DNA of 64,000 nt from Treponema sp. (GCA_016294105.1 JAEDCN010000009.1:1-64000); one strand, 5' to 3'. Counted from the first letter of the stretch, positions 14,189 through 22,963 are shown. Notes: generated by a model from the letters alone, not told the origin. Translations and numbers: made by a program.

Positions 14189-15523
14189 CTACAGTCCAGC
14201 CAGTTTTTGCTCCGCATCCTTGTGGCCCAAGGCAGCAGCCTTTTCGTAGAGCCTGCGAGCTTTCTTGGGATCACTTTCTCCGCCGTAGCCTTCCAGATAC
14301 CAGTCTGCCAGCTGCACCATGGCCTCCACATAGCCTGCAGTGGCTGCACTTTTCATCTTTTTCAGTGCCATCTGGCTGTCGGCCTTGTTGTAGTGATACA
14401 GGGCTAGCTCAAACTTGGCTTTGGCATTCCTGCCTCGCTCCGCCTTGGTAAAGTACTTGTACATCAGCTGTTCTGGATGTTCCTTCGAGTCAACCACTGC
14501 AGCAGGATGATGCTTGATATGGCAACCATGGAGGTAATCCTGTAGGGCCTGAATTTCCTTCAAGTCAGCAGGAGAAAAATTCACAATGGCAGCCAAAGCA
14601 ATGTCGTCACCGCTTCCGTTCTTTGAAAGCTTAGGCAAGTAACGGCAAATTTCTTCCTTTACCAAAGCATCCTTACACTGCAAATCACATTGATTCTGAT
14701 TCTTGCAGCTAAGCTCCTGGCATTGGGGGAATTCCGACTGCACAAAGAGATTGAACAAGGAACGATAAAATCCTGTCACCTGCTCTTCTGTTTTGAAGGA
14801 ATTGGCCACCCCGTCGGAGGTACACAGCACCACCTTGGGAATCTGGGTGCCAGCCACAGAGCGAAATTCCTTGGTGGCAGTAGCATCGCACAGGGAAGTG
14901 GTCTGGTTCAAAAAACAGCCCTCATCCTTGGGCATGGGAAGCACAAATTCCTGACCGTCAAGAGAAAGGGCAAAATCCCCATCTCCAATCTGGATGGCAA
15001 ACCAAAAATCCTTGGTGGCAAAGTAACTTACCAAGGTACAACCGTAAATGGAGTAAAGATCCTGCCCCTGACGATACAAAGCTGCAACAGAAGGCTTTTC
15101 TCCTTCCAGATAATCGAGCTCTTCCTTTGTGATGGGATGCTCCGCCAAGTCTTGGTCAATGAGCTTGTGCCAGTCCTTTACAATGGCCAAGGCCAGCTGG
15201 GAACGAATGGTGTCAAAATCACCTACCACCACCAATTCCTGGATTCTATCCATACGACGAGAAACAATGTCCTGTACCACCTGCAGGGCGAATTCAGCTC
15301 CCTTGTGACTGCGAAAATAGGGGGTACCACCGTGGCCGTCGCTGATTCCCATAAAGCTAAAGGCAGTACCGTCAGCGGCTATCAAGGAACCGTTGACGGT
15401 GGCCCTATCCTGACAGGGAAATCGTCTTCCTGCCAGCAAATGCTCCCGCTGCAGCTCCCGCTTGCGGTGACTTTCTCCCTGCACCGCCACCGCAAATTCC
15501 ATCTGCGGAAATCCAGTTTCCAT
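14189..15523 (-). CDS. PP2C-family protein phosphatase with C-terminal Sel1 repeats
   Basis: A 444-residue metal-dependent Ser/Thr phosphatase fused to Sel1-like repeats. PP2C motifs: GISDGHGG (59-66) with the first metal Asp, IQIGDGDFALS near the middle, LCTSDGVANSF and GSGDDIALAAIV near the end of the domain. Two Sel1-type repeats follow at about 370-440 (A.FELALYHY, A...LADWYLEGYG, A..LYEKAA.LGH). It also has a Cys-rich insert (C.ELSCKNQNQCDLQC) that may bind metal. As the last gene of the TerY-type operon it should reverse phosphorylation by the kinase at 16257. The ATG at 15523 lies four bases after the vWA gene's stop. Confidence 0.87.
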   Translation of the reverse strand: METGFPQMEFAVAVQGESHRKRELQREHLLAGRRFPCQDRATVNGSLIAADGTAFSFMGISDGHGGTPYFRSHKGAEFALQVVQDIVSRRMDRIQELVVVGDFDTIRSQLALAIVKDWHKLIDQDLAEHPITKEELDYLEGEKPSVAALYRQGQDLYSIYGCTLVSYFATKDFWFAIQIGDGDFALSLDGQEFVLPMPKDEGCFLNQTTSLCDATATKEFRSVAGTQIPKVVLCTSDGVANSFKTEEQVTGFYRSLFNLFVQSEFPQCQELSCKNQNQCDLQCKDALVKEEICRYLPKLSKNGSGDDIALAAIVNFSPADLKEIQALQDYLHGCHIKHHPAAVVDSKEHPEQLMYKYFTKAERGRNAKAKFELALYHYNKADSQMALKKMKSAATAGYVEAMVQLADWYLEGYGGESDPKKARRLYEKAAALGHKDAEQKLAGL

Positions 15524-15527
15524 GGAA

Positions 15528-16241
15528 TTACCAGCCTTCGTCAACGCTGTCTTCTGCATCCAGCTCTGCCATCTTTTCCTGAATGGCAGCGGCTACTTCC
15601 TCCTGCCGTGTCTGGGCTGCATCGGCACCAGTGCGCTTGCTTCCAATTTTTGAGGAGGTAACAGACACAAAGCGAATCAATTTTTTCAGCATACTCTTGT
15701 CCGCAAGGTAGATGGCAGTTTCCGTGCTACCAGTAAATTCCTTTAGCACACTTAAATCAGCCCCCTCCACTCCCAGAGCAATTTTGATGGCGGAATTGAA
15801 CCACTTGTTTTCCCGTAGCTTTTGGATGCCAGCCTTAAAGTTGTCCGTAGGCTCTCCGTCACTGATAAGGATGATAACTGGAGCGTAATTTCCTACTGCA
15901 TCCTCCAAAAAGGCGGAACGATTCAGCTTGGACTCCAGCTCAAGACAGGCTTCACCTAAATCGGTAACCCCATCTGCTGCTAGATTGCTCCACTTGTACT
16001 TGTCCAAATCCTCTGGCACGGGAGTAAGCCACTCGCAGCCAGAGGCAAAGCTCATTACCGCAATCTTTATCTTGGCATCTGCATTGGTGTCCGAGATTTC
16101 CTTGAGGTCTGGCAACACTTCCCGCATGGCGTCATTCACCTGGCCAATATTGGAGCCGCTCATGCTTCCTGATGTGTCAATCAGAAAAAAGAGTGCCATT
16201 GTTTTACGGGGAATTTCCACAGCTTCATCTAACAATCCCAT
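15528..16241 (-). CDS. TerY-like von Willebrand factor A domain protein
   Basis: A 237-residue vWA protein with an intact MIDAS: DTSGSMSG (D22), T93 in GVTDLG and D128 in ISDGEPT. No signal peptide or transmembrane segment is present, so it works in the cytoplasm. The last 40 residues are polar and probably flexible. It resembles TerY, which in tellurite/stress-response loci is always encoded with a kinase and a PP2C phosphatase (the TerY-P triad). It is probably a metal-dependent scaffold or substrate in that signalling circuit. It lies between the kinase (15-base gap) and phosphatase (4-base gap) genes. Confidence 0.88.
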   Translation of the reverse strand: MGLLDEAVEIPRKTMALFFLIDTSGSMSGSNIGQVNDAMREVLPDLKEISDTNADAKIKIAVMSFASGCEWLTPVPEDLDKYKWSNLAADGVTDLGEACLELESKLNRSAFLEDAVGNYAPVIILISDGEPTDNFKAGIQKLRENKWFNSAIKIALGVEGADLSVLKEFTGSTETAIYLADKSMLKKLIRFVSVTSSKIGSKRTGADAAQTRQEEVAAAIQEKMAELDAEDSVDEGW

Positions 16242-16256
16242 AGCCTATCCTCCAAA

Positions 16257-17570
16257 TTATTTTATCGTCCCCTCGCTCAAGGTGCCGAACTTAATGCTAT
16301 TATTTCTGATAACAGGAATTACCTCTCCTGTCATACGAACTTCCTCCTTGCCACCGGGACTGCGCCGATACCAGGGCAGATTGGAAAGGTTCTTCAAGCC
16401 CCAAATCCGAGAATTCTTCTGGTTCTGCACCACAAGGCCAATTTCTTCCCGAATATTTTCCACGGTAAAATCACTGGTGGCATCAATGTCATATCGATAA
16501 ATGCTTAAACCAGGCTGCAGGGGAATCCGCTGACTGCCAATCACAAGGAAGGCTGGTTGCTCAGCAGGCTTATTGCAGTTCATGCACACAGTCTGCTCCC
16601 CCTCCTTGGGATAAAAGGTGAGGTTGCCACAGTTGGCACAAAAGAACAAATCACGCCGCAGCCGTACCAGAGCCTTGAGCCATTCTCGCTCAATGATTCT
16701 ATCCTCACGATTGGCTCCATCACTTCGCATCAGCTCCTTGTGAAAGGCCCGCTGAAAAAGCTCGTGAATATAAGATGGAAACACGGGCCAAAACTTTAGG
16801 GCGTTCACGTGAATTCCTTCCTTGGGCCTGTTGGAGTCATCCTCTGGGTCAAAGATAAACACAGGATTCTTGCAATACAGATTCAGCTCGTTCTCGTCAG
16901 GGTCGTCCCCGTCCTGATCCCGTATCCCAGCCAAGGGATGATTGCGGAACAAAAGCAAGAACAGAATTACCGCCAGAGAAAAGCGGTCACTGAAGGTGTC
17001 GGGCTTGTGCTGACTCAGTACCACTTCCGGTGCCACATAGCGAGGCTTTCCCTGAATGCCAAGGTTTTCTCCGTCGTGGGCAACATTGTCGTTGTCTCCA
17101 ATCAACACATCTCCCGACTCTGGATTGATGAAAAAATTGCCGTCGTTCAAATCCTGATAGCTTAATCCCTTGTTGTGCAGGGTTTTGAAGCTGGCAGTAA
17201 TTTGTAATGCCGCATTGATAACCGCAGCAAAGCTGGAAAATTTCACTCGGTTTAAGATAAAAAGGGAAAAATCCTTGTAGCAGTCGGGCTTTAGTTGCAT
17301 CACATAGCCAAATCCCCCCTTCTCGTCCTTTTCTGTTACCGCCAAGGGCCACAAAAAGGTAGGGGCTGGGGAGCCACGAGCCACATTTTCTTTTAAGTTG
17401 TCGTAAAAACGCTGGGATTCAATCTTTTTGTACCACTTGAGGGCGTAGTATTCCTTCCTGAACCGAATCCGGTAGATGATGCCCTGGCCACCCTCTCCCA
17501 GTATGTCCACCACCTGAAGGCTTTCTCCCTCCAAGGTTTTTAGGGTGGCACCCCGTTTTAGGCTGGGCAT
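16257..17570 (-). CDS. Ser/Thr protein kinase-like protein with zinc ribbon
   Basis: A 437-residue eukaryotic-like kinase of the TerY-P type. The glycine loop is GEGGQG (25-30) and the ATP lysine K45 in YALKWY. The catalytic loop reads YQDLNDGN (D140, N145), and the metal-binding DFG is replaced by DND (159-161). An APE-like APEV follows near 180. Beyond residue 300 lies a zinc ribbon, CANC...CMNC (C311, C314, C329, C332), and a C-terminal beta-rich region, perhaps FHA-like, about 340-437. There is no transmembrane segment, unlike PASTA kinases. The start is the ATG at 17570, which shares its A with the stop of the upstream gene. Confidence 0.87.
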   Translation of the reverse strand: MPSLKRGATLKTLEGESLQVVDILGEGGQGIIYRIRFRKEYYALKWYKKIESQRFYDNLKENVARGSPAPTFLWPLAVTEKDEKGGFGYVMQLKPDCYKDFSLFILNRVKFSSFAAVINAALQITASFKTLHNKGLSYQDLNDGNFFINPESGDVLIGDNDNVAHDGENLGIQGKPRYVAPEVVLSQHKPDTFSDRFSLAVILFLLLFRNHPLAGIRDQDGDDPDENELNLYCKNPVFIFDPEDDSNRPKEGIHVNALKFWPVFPSYIHELFQRAFHKELMRSDGANREDRIIEREWLKALVRLRRDLFFCANCGNLTFYPKEGEQTVCMNCNKPAEQPAFLVIGSQRIPLQPGLSIYRYDIDATSDFTVENIREEIGLVVQNQKNSRIWGLKNLSNLPWYRRSPGGKEEVRMTGEVIPVIRNNSIKFGTLSEGTIK

Positions 17571-17923
17571 TAGTAACCACCTCCAGAAACTCGTTCCCAC
17601 TGGCCAAAGACCACCTCGCTCTCGCTACCGCACCAGGGGCAACGCACTTGAGATTCGTCCTTGTAGCAGTAGATTTTCTGACAGTTGCCACACTGGGCGA
17701 GCTCATGGGAGGAGCAGAAGGGACAACCGGGATATTCCTGGTCATCTACAAAATTTTCTATTTCTATCTGGGAGGAAAAATGCTCCCGCTGGGCTACTTC
17801 TTCCTTGAGGGAAAAACTCCAGGTTTTGACCCAGGTGTTTCCTCGCTTTTCTATGCGGATACCATAAAGACGCTCAGCACTGTAGGGACAGCGGGGAGTG
17901 ATTACGGCGGCAGTCTTTTTCAT
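17570..17923 (-). CDS. TerY-C-type zinc-binding protein
   Basis: A 117-residue protein whose C-terminal half carries three Cys pairs, CPFC, CGNC and CPWC (about 68-99), and an intervening YCY. This fits the TerY-C metal-binding domain, usually fused to a vWA domain but here encoded alone as the first gene of the operon. The N-terminal half has a CPYSAERLYGIRIEKRG segment shared with relatives. It may dock kinase and vWA partners through the zinc fold. Its GGAGG sequence lies six bases before the ATG, and a minus-strand TATAAT (plus 17945-17950) lies upstream without a good -35 box. Confidence 0.72.
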   Translation of the reverse strand: MKKTAAVITPRCPYSAERLYGIRIEKRGNTWVKTWSFSLKEEVAQREHFSSQIEIENFVDDQEYPGCPFCSSHELAQCGNCQKIYCYKDESQVRCPWCGSESEVVFGQWERVSGGGY

Positions 17924-17950
17924 CTTGTCCTCCGATTCTGCTGAATTATA

Positions 17951-18419
17951 ACGCTTGCATGATACAGCTACTTTAATTGCACTATATCTAACTATGATAC
18001 CAGAAAATCAGCAATTTGAAAAGGAAAAATAGGGAGCCACCAGCCAATAGGCTGGGAAAATCCCGATATATTGAGCGATTTTAGCGAGTCTTACTGCGCG
18101 CTTACACACCTTGCCCCTGTAAAAGTGTATGTGCAGGGAACTCTCCAGTTTCCCAGAATAATTTGCTTGGGGCTCCCCTGCTCCCCAGATTTTGCGTAGC
18201 AAAATCGAATCTGGCTTTCAGCCAGTTCTGTAAGGAAGTGATTGGAATAGCGGCTCACGCCGCCTGCGAATCAGTGTGGCAATCTCCCCATAGCATGCTC
18301 CTCAAGGCCAGCCATGGAAAACTTTCAAAAAAAATCCAATTTTTTCTGGAAAAACGCATTTTTTTGCGAATCCAAAGCGAATAATTATTATGTAAACAAT
18401 TTTTTGGAGGCAGAACAGA
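17951..18419. other. Gene-free spacer packed with short hairpins
   Basis: No convincing gene lies here. Short inverted repeats recur: CCAGCC/GGCTGG (about 18040), CCAGATTTTGC/GCAAAATC..ATCTGG (about 18185-18213), CTGGC/GCCAG (18211-18225) and GCGGC/GCCGC (18250-18263). The pattern resembles the interspersed repeat or decayed-element debris common in treponeme intergenic DNA. It leads directly into a truncated transposase gene. Confidence 0.45.
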
Positions 18420-18623
18420 TTGTTAACGGAAGCAGAATTGCTGAAAAAGTGGGAAAGCTTAACCTTTACGGACAACTTTATTTTTTCTCGTGTGATGCAC
18501 GACGAGCATATATGTCGTCAAGTAGTGGAGCTGATTCTTGGAGTACGGATTGGAGAAAAATTTTCTCCAGGGTTCTTAGGGGCGGGAGCCCCTAAGCGGT
18601 GCTGGGAAAGAATGGGGTTTTAG
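18420..18623 (+). pseudogene. Truncated PD-(D/E)XK-family transposase (Rpn-like), N-terminal fragment
   Basis: A TTG start with GGAGG nine bases upstream opens a frame whose first 45 residues match the N-terminus of Rpn-like or PD-(D/E)XK-family transposases: LTFTDNFIFSRVMHDEHICRQVVELILG. Full-length members run to roughly 280-330 residues and place their nuclease motifs later. Here similarity stops near residue 48 (about 18565), and an unrelated Gly/Ala/Pro tail leads to a stop at 18623. The breakpoint is next to TTAGGGGC-GGGA-GCCCCTAA. It is a dead remnant. Confidence 0.75.
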
Positions 18624-18686
18624 GAGGACAAGGGACAAGACATCCTAGCCCCCTTGCCCCCGCTGACCAGTAGAGGGTTGTCCTCC
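18578..18686. repeat. Inverted repeats at the transposase breakpoint
   Basis: An 8-bp perfect hairpin, TTAGGGGC/GCCCCTAA, lies near 18578-18597. A second pair, GGAGGACAA at 18623-18631 and TTGTCCTCC at 18678-18686, frames a C-rich 46-base segment. These may mark a rearrangement that removed the rest of the transposase gene, or a terminator region for alr. Confidence 0.4.
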
Positions 18687-18697
18687 CCCGAATTTAA

Positions 18698-19858
18698 CTA
18701 CTCATCCTTATACACCCGTGGCACCCGCTGGGCTATTCCACAGGTAATTTCATAAGAAATAGTTCCTGCCTTGCTGGCAATATCTTGGGCAGATTGCAAG
18801 GCCCCGTGCTCTGCAGGGCCAAAGATAATCACCTCATCCCAGCGAGACACCTTACTGTCCACTCCAAGATAAATCATGCACTGATCCATGCAAATACGGC
18901 CACACACAGGATAAGGCTTTCCGTTAATGGTTACCTCAAGGTTCTCTCCATAGCGACGGAGCAGGCCATCTCCATAGCCAGCAGGAATCACTCCCACCTG
19001 GCAATCTTCTTGAGCCACCCACTGGCGACCGTATGAAATACTTTCTCCCTTTTTCACCTGCTTTATAGCCACAATACTGCTTCTCACATCCATCAAGGGC
19101 TTCAAGTGTACCGGAGCTTTTACCTTGGAGCTTCCTCCGTTCAAGTAGCTTTCCGTAATGTCCCCGGGATAGTAGCCATAAATCACCAGTCCAGGACGCA
19201 CCATGTCAAAGTGGGATTCTGGATATTCAAAGACGGCAGAGGAATTGGCGGCATGGCATAATCCTGGCTCAATTCCCAGCTGACGAATCGTGTCCACCAC
19301 CTGCGTAAAGGTTTCAATCTGCTTTTTTGTGTAGGCCACATCTGCTGGCAAAAGGGAATCAGAAACGGCAAAGTGGGTAAAAACACCGTCAAGGCTCACG
19401 CCTTGGGAATTGGCAATGAGCTGGGCCAAGTCTGCAGCCTCATCAGGAGAACAACCAATGCGCCCCATGCCCGTATCCACCTTCAAGTGAACTGGAATTT
19501 TTCGTCCCATGGCAGTAGCCGTTACGTTTAACATTCGTATCAACTCAGAATCACACAGGGAAGGCGCCAGATGATTTTCAATAATTTCAATAAACTCCGA
19601 AGGCTGAGGCAAGCTCAAAACTAAAATCGGAATGGTAATTCCCGCCTTCCGTAGCTCCACTCCCTCAGAAACTGCTGCCACCGCCAAATAGTCGGCACCA
19701 CATTCCACCGCCATGTGGGCCACAGGAACTGCACCATGGCCATAGGCATCGGCCTTTACTGGAATACAGAGCTTTACCCCAGGGTTCAACTGGTTTCTCA
19801 CCTGTTCTATATTGTTACGTAAATTTCCCATGTAGATATTGGCAAATGTTGCTCTCAT
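18698..19858 (-). CDS. alr: Alanine racemase
   Basis: A PLP-dependent racemase making D-alanine for peptidoglycan, about 386 residues, the normal length. The PLP lysine is K35 in PVKADAYGHG, the second catalytic base is the Tyr in SYGRQW, and the GRICMDQCMI block supplies the C-terminal cofactor contacts. The ATG at 19858 is preferred over an upstream GTG (19882) because the minus-strand promoter TTGATA (plus 19891-19896), 17 bp, TATGAT (plus 19868-19873) would start transcription only a few bases before this ATG. There is no Shine-Dalgarno sequence, so the message should be leaderless. It diverges from the lipoprotein gene at 19962. Confidence 0.93.
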   Translation of the reverse strand: MRATFANIYMGNLRNNIEQVRNQLNPGVKLCIPVKADAYGHGAVPVAHMAVECGADYLAVAAVSEGVELRKAGITIPILVLSLPQPSEFIEIIENHLAPSLCDSELIRMLNVTATAMGRKIPVHLKVDTGMGRIGCSPDEAADLAQLIANSQGVSLDGVFTHFAVSDSLLPADVAYTKKQIETFTQVVDTIRQLGIEPGLCHAANSSAVFEYPESHFDMVRPGLVIYGYYPGDITESYLNGGSSKVKAPVHLKPLMDVRSSIVAIKQVKKGESISYGRQWVAQEDCQVGVIPAGYGDGLLRRYGENLEVTINGKPYPVCGRICMDQCMIYLGVDSKVSRWDEVIIFGPAEHGALQSAQDIASKAGTISYEITCGIAQRVPRVYKDE

Positions 19859-19867
19859 AATGTAACT

Positions 19868-19896
19868 ATCATACTGATTCACTATTTTCTTATCAA
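19868..19896 (-). promoter_or_regulatory. Promoter of alr (leaderless)
   Basis: TTGATA and TATGAT on the minus strand have a 17-bp spacer, and the -10 box ends nine bases before the ATG. The predicted leader is only about three bases, which excludes the upstream GTG start. Confidence 0.65.
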
Positions 19897-19902
19897 TAAG
19901 TA

Positions 19903-19931
19903 TTGTATAAAACTCAACAGGGTATTACAAT
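19903..19931 (+). promoter_or_regulatory. Promoter of the lipoprotein gene at 19962
   Basis: TTGTAT at 19903-19908 and TACAAT at 19926-19931 have a 17-bp spacer. GGAG precedes the ATG at 19962 by nine bases. Confidence 0.6.
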
Positions 19932-19961
19932 GATACAAATCTATACATCGGAGATTGAATA

Positions 19962-20936
19962 ATGTTTAAAATCAGTTTTATCAGCATAGTCTTAGTATTT
20001 TGTCTGTTGTTTTCTTCTTGCTTGACCACAAAAGAAAGTGGTGACTCAGCTACACCACAACAGCAGGAAGAAGTTTCCTTAGACAATATAAGTGAAAATA
20101 CCTCTACAGCAGCTGAAGAAACAGAGAGCCCTCTTGAACCAGAGCTCCCACCACCTCCTCCACTGCCAAACTTGAGCCTTCAATCAGGAAAAACACCCGC
20201 TGCAATTAGAGTGGGACAAAGCTTTAAGACTAATTTTACCGCCACCGTTGTGGACAAGGATACTAACCTAGCAGCAGAAGGAATTACTGTTACAGTCACC
20301 TATCCTGCCAACAAGAAAAATGCTACAATTACCTTTGCCACCACAGAATTAACTACTGATGCAACTGGTACTGTTACCTTCACTCCACCAGACACCAGCT
20401 TTACCTGCAACAGCGAAATCACTTTTTCTGTGGAATCTAGAGATGGAAGGGAAAATACTACCATTCCCTATCAGGTAAAAACAGATCGCTACAACAAGGG
20501 AGGCAACATTGCCATCGTGGACTACGGCCTTACTGGCAATCCCATTCGGGACAATAGCCGCTCTGCCTCAGCCCTGTTGACCGCCCTCATCAGAAACGGT
20601 TTTTCTTCCATTGGTAATGTGGATTTTGTAAACGAAGTCCACTCTGGCGACCAAGAAAAAATTTACCAAGCTGCCTTCAATCTTATTGGTAACAATTCAA
20701 ACTTCCTCGTCTATGGAACCGTAAAGTACAACGGAGAAGTTACCCAAAAAGATGGCGTATATTATACACCTTTGATTGGAGACCTTACCTGCCTTGAAAT
20801 GAAAACGGGAAAAGAATTGTTCCACACTGTTATCGAAGTTGTGGGAACAGGAAGCTCCGAATGGGCTGCACTGCAAAATGCCCGCATGGATCTTTTTGGG
20901 CCCCAAGCTGCCGAAGCAATCATCCATGGAATGTAA
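19962..20936 (+). CDS. Lipoprotein with Ig-like (Big) domain
   Basis: A 324-residue lipoprotein. The hydrophobic signal ends in a spirochaete-style lipobox, FSSC, with the lipidated Cys near residue 20. A Glu/Pro-rich linker (about 25-70) includes a run of prolines. Residues about 75-165 form a bacterial Ig-like domain (VGQSFKTNFTATVVDKDTN...GITVTV), probably for extension from the membrane. The C-terminal half (about 175-324), NIAIVDYGLTGNPIRDNSR onward, looks like a separate alpha/beta domain related to CsgG/TolB-N-type lipoproteins, but I am not certain. It precedes the CCA-adding enzyme gene by ten bases. Confidence 0.7.
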   Translation: MFKISFISIVLVFCLLFSSCLTTKESGDSATPQQQEEVSLDNISENTSTAAEETESPLEPELPPPPPLPNLSLQSGKTPAAIRVGQSFKTNFTATVVDKDTNLAAEGITVTVTYPANKKNATITFATTELTTDATGTVTFTPPDTSFTCNSEITFSVESRDGRENTTIPYQVKTDRYNKGGNIAIVDYGLTGNPIRDNSRSASALLTALIRNGFSSIGNVDFVNEVHSGDQEKIYQAAFNLIGNNSNFLVYGTVKYNGEVTQKDGVYYTPLIGDLTCLEMKTGKELFHTVIEVVGTGSSEWAALQNARMDLFGPQAAEAIIHGM

Positions 20937-20946
20937 GGATTCTCTC

Positions 20947-22338
20947 GTGAAAAACATCAAGATTCCCCAGCCCCTCAAAAAGATGAACGAAATCTTTCAG
21001 GCCAATGGCTACGAAGCCTATTTGGTGGGCGGGGCTGTTCGTGACATGATTCGTGGTAAGGAAGCATCTGACTGGGATGTGGCCACCAACGCCCAACCTG
21101 AACAGGTAGTACAGATTTTCCGTAAGGTCATTCCCACAGGCATTGCCCACGGAACTGTCACCGTCTTGTTTATGGGACATTCCATAGAAGTCACCACCTA
21201 CCGCACCGAAGCAGACTACAGCGACGGGCGCCACCCAGATTCCGTAAATTTTGCAGGCACCATAGAAGAAGACCTGTCCCGCAGAGACTTCACCATGAAT
21301 GCCATTGCAGCGTCACTGGAAGATGGCCATTTAGTGGATCCCTTTGTAGGACAAGAAGATATAAAGAATAAAACTATTCGTACTGTTGGTAATCCCTACG
21401 ACAGATTCAACGAGGACGGCCTGCGTCCCATTCGAGCCATCCGTTTTGCCACCCAGCTGGGCTTTTCCATTACCCCAGAAACCATGGCTGCAATTCCAGC
21501 CTCTTTGGAAAAAACAGCCTCAATTTCTGTGGAGCGATTTCGTGAAGAGTTCATCAAAATATTAAAATCACCAGAACCCTCTGTGGGCCTTAAGCTCTTA
21601 GAAGAAACTGGTATTTTAAAACTCTTTATTCCAGAACTGGTGGCCTGTAAAAATGTAGAGCAAGCAGATTGCCGTGGCTTCCATCAGTTTGATGTGCTAG
21701 ACCACCTTTTTTACGCCTGCGACGGAGCTCCAGCCCACAAGGAATTGGTTCGACTTGCTGCCCTCCTCCACGATATTGGCAAGCCCAAGGCAAAGCGGTC
21801 AGGGAGCCTGCCAGACGGACGGCCTACCATCACCTTTTACAACCACGAAAAATACTCAGAGGAAATCAGCCAAAATCTCATGACTCGGCTTAAATTTTCC
21901 AAGGCAGAAACTGCCACTGTGTGCCATTTGGTAAAAAACCATATGTTCCACTACGAAAGTAACTGGTCAGATGCCGCTGTTCGTCGCTTTTTGTTCCGTG
22001 TAACACCAGAATCCCTAGAAGACTTGTTCGACCTCCGTATGGCAGATGTATACGGAATGACACGAAGTGCACCAGTCCTCAAAGAAGGCCCTTGGAGCAG
22101 CAACTTACTAGAATTGCAAGATAGAATTACTGAGTTGTCTAGCCAGCAGCAGGTTTTAGGTCTTAAAGATTTAGCTATTAACGGCAAGGACTTAATGGCA
22201 GCAGGAATTCCTGCAGGAAAGCAGCTGGGAACCATCTTGAACCAGCTTTTAGACACAGTGCTGGATGATCCAAGCCAGAACAATCGGCAGCAACTGTTAA
22301 CCATAGCCACCAAATTAGCAGAAAAATATTGCAACTAG
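20947..22338 (+). CDS. CCA-adding tRNA nucleotidyltransferase with HD domain
   Basis: A 463-residue class II CCA-adding enzyme, which builds or repairs the 3' CCA of tRNA. The nucleotidyltransferase head has LVGGAVRD (26-33) and the catalytic D42-x-D44 in SDWDVAT, then RRDFTMNAIA and the template-like RIRFATQLG block. A phosphohydrolase HD domain follows (LLHDIGKP, H275-D276). The protein could instead act as a poly(A) polymerase, since the families overlap. The GTG at 20947 is chosen because AAGGA lies seven bases upstream; an in-frame ATG at 20926 overlaps the preceding gene without a ribosome site. Confidence 0.88.
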   Translation: MKNIKIPQPLKKMNEIFQANGYEAYLVGGAVRDMIRGKEASDWDVATNAQPEQVVQIFRKVIPTGIAHGTVTVLFMGHSIEVTTYRTEADYSDGRHPDSVNFAGTIEEDLSRRDFTMNAIAASLEDGHLVDPFVGQEDIKNKTIRTVGNPYDRFNEDGLRPIRAIRFATQLGFSITPETMAAIPASLEKTASISVERFREEFIKILKSPEPSVGLKLLEETGILKLFIPELVACKNVEQADCRGFHQFDVLDHLFYACDGAPAHKELVRLAALLHDIGKPKAKRSGSLPDGRPTITFYNHEKYSEEISQNLMTRLKFSKAETATVCHLVKNHMFHYESNWSDAAVRRFLFRVTPESLEDLFDLRMADVYGMTRSAPVLKEGPWSSNLLELQDRITELSSQQQVLGLKDLAINGKDLMAAGIPAGKQLGTILNQLLDTVLDDPSQNNRQQLLTIATKLAEKYCN

Positions 22339-22356
22339 AAAATCACAGGGGGAATT

Positions 22357-22902
22357 ATGAGAATTACAGGTGGAAAATTACGAGGACGAACAATTAAATG
22401 TCCCGATGGAGTTATCCGTCCTGCCATGGACAGAATGCGTGAGTCTCTTTTTTCAATTTTAGGTGATTTATCTGGAAAATCTTTTCTGGACTTGTTCTCT
22501 GGCTCTGGAACCATTGCCATAGAAGCAGTTTCCCGAGGGGCTAGCCACGTGGAATTGGTAGAAAAAGACAAAATCAAAATCCAAACAGTATTGAACAATG
22601 TTTCTATCACAGAAAAGGAAATGGGACAAAAAATTCGCTGTCATTTTATGGCGGTGGAACTCTTTCTCAAGCGCTGTAAAAATAAATTTGACATCATTTT
22701 CTTTGATCCCCCCTTTCCCTACAAATACCACAAAAGCTTGGTAGAGATGGTGGCAAAGGGAGAATTACTAAATCCTGGAGGAGTAGTTCTCATTCACCGT
22801 CCCAAAGAAAAGGAAATGCCTGATGCGGTACTCCAACTGGAACGTGGAGACCAACGTGAATACGGCCGTTCAATCGTAGATTTTTATTTTAATAAGCCAT
22901 GA
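22357..22902 (+). CDS. rsmD: 16S rRNA (guanine966-N2)-methyltransferase
   Basis: A 181-residue Rossmann methyltransferase of the RsmD family, which methylates G966 of 16S rRNA. It opens with the family N-terminus MRITGGKLRGR, followed by RPAMDRMRESLFSIL. Motif I is LDLFSGSGTIAIEA (about 45-58), the acidic SAM contact is VELVEKD, and the catalytic motif IV is FFDPPF near 115. Length is typical. It lies 18 bases after the CCA-adding enzyme gene and is probably in the same operon. Confidence 0.92.
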   Translation: MRITGGKLRGRTIKCPDGVIRPAMDRMRESLFSILGDLSGKSFLDLFSGSGTIAIEAVSRGASHVELVEKDKIKIQTVLNNVSITEKEMGQKIRCHFMAVELFLKRCKNKFDIIFFDPPFPYKYHKSLVEMVAKGELLNPGGVVLIHRPKEKEMPDAVLQLERGDQREYGRSIVDFYFNKP

Positions 22903-22909
22903 ATGAATA

Positions 22910-22937
22910 TTGACAAAAAAATGAAATGTGTTAGAAT
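22910..22937 (+). promoter_or_regulatory. Promoter of the TPR-protein operon
   Basis: TTGACA at 22910-22915 and TAGAAT at 22932-22937 are separated by 16 bp. Transcription would begin about 20 bases before the ATG at 22964. Confidence 0.65.
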
Positions 22938-22963
22938 GGAGAACGTGTAAAAGGCACTCTGTT

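Noticed and set aside
14690..15661. Long plus-strand frame opposite the PP2C gene
   Set aside because: No domain or ribosome site; the reverse strand has full PP2C motifs.
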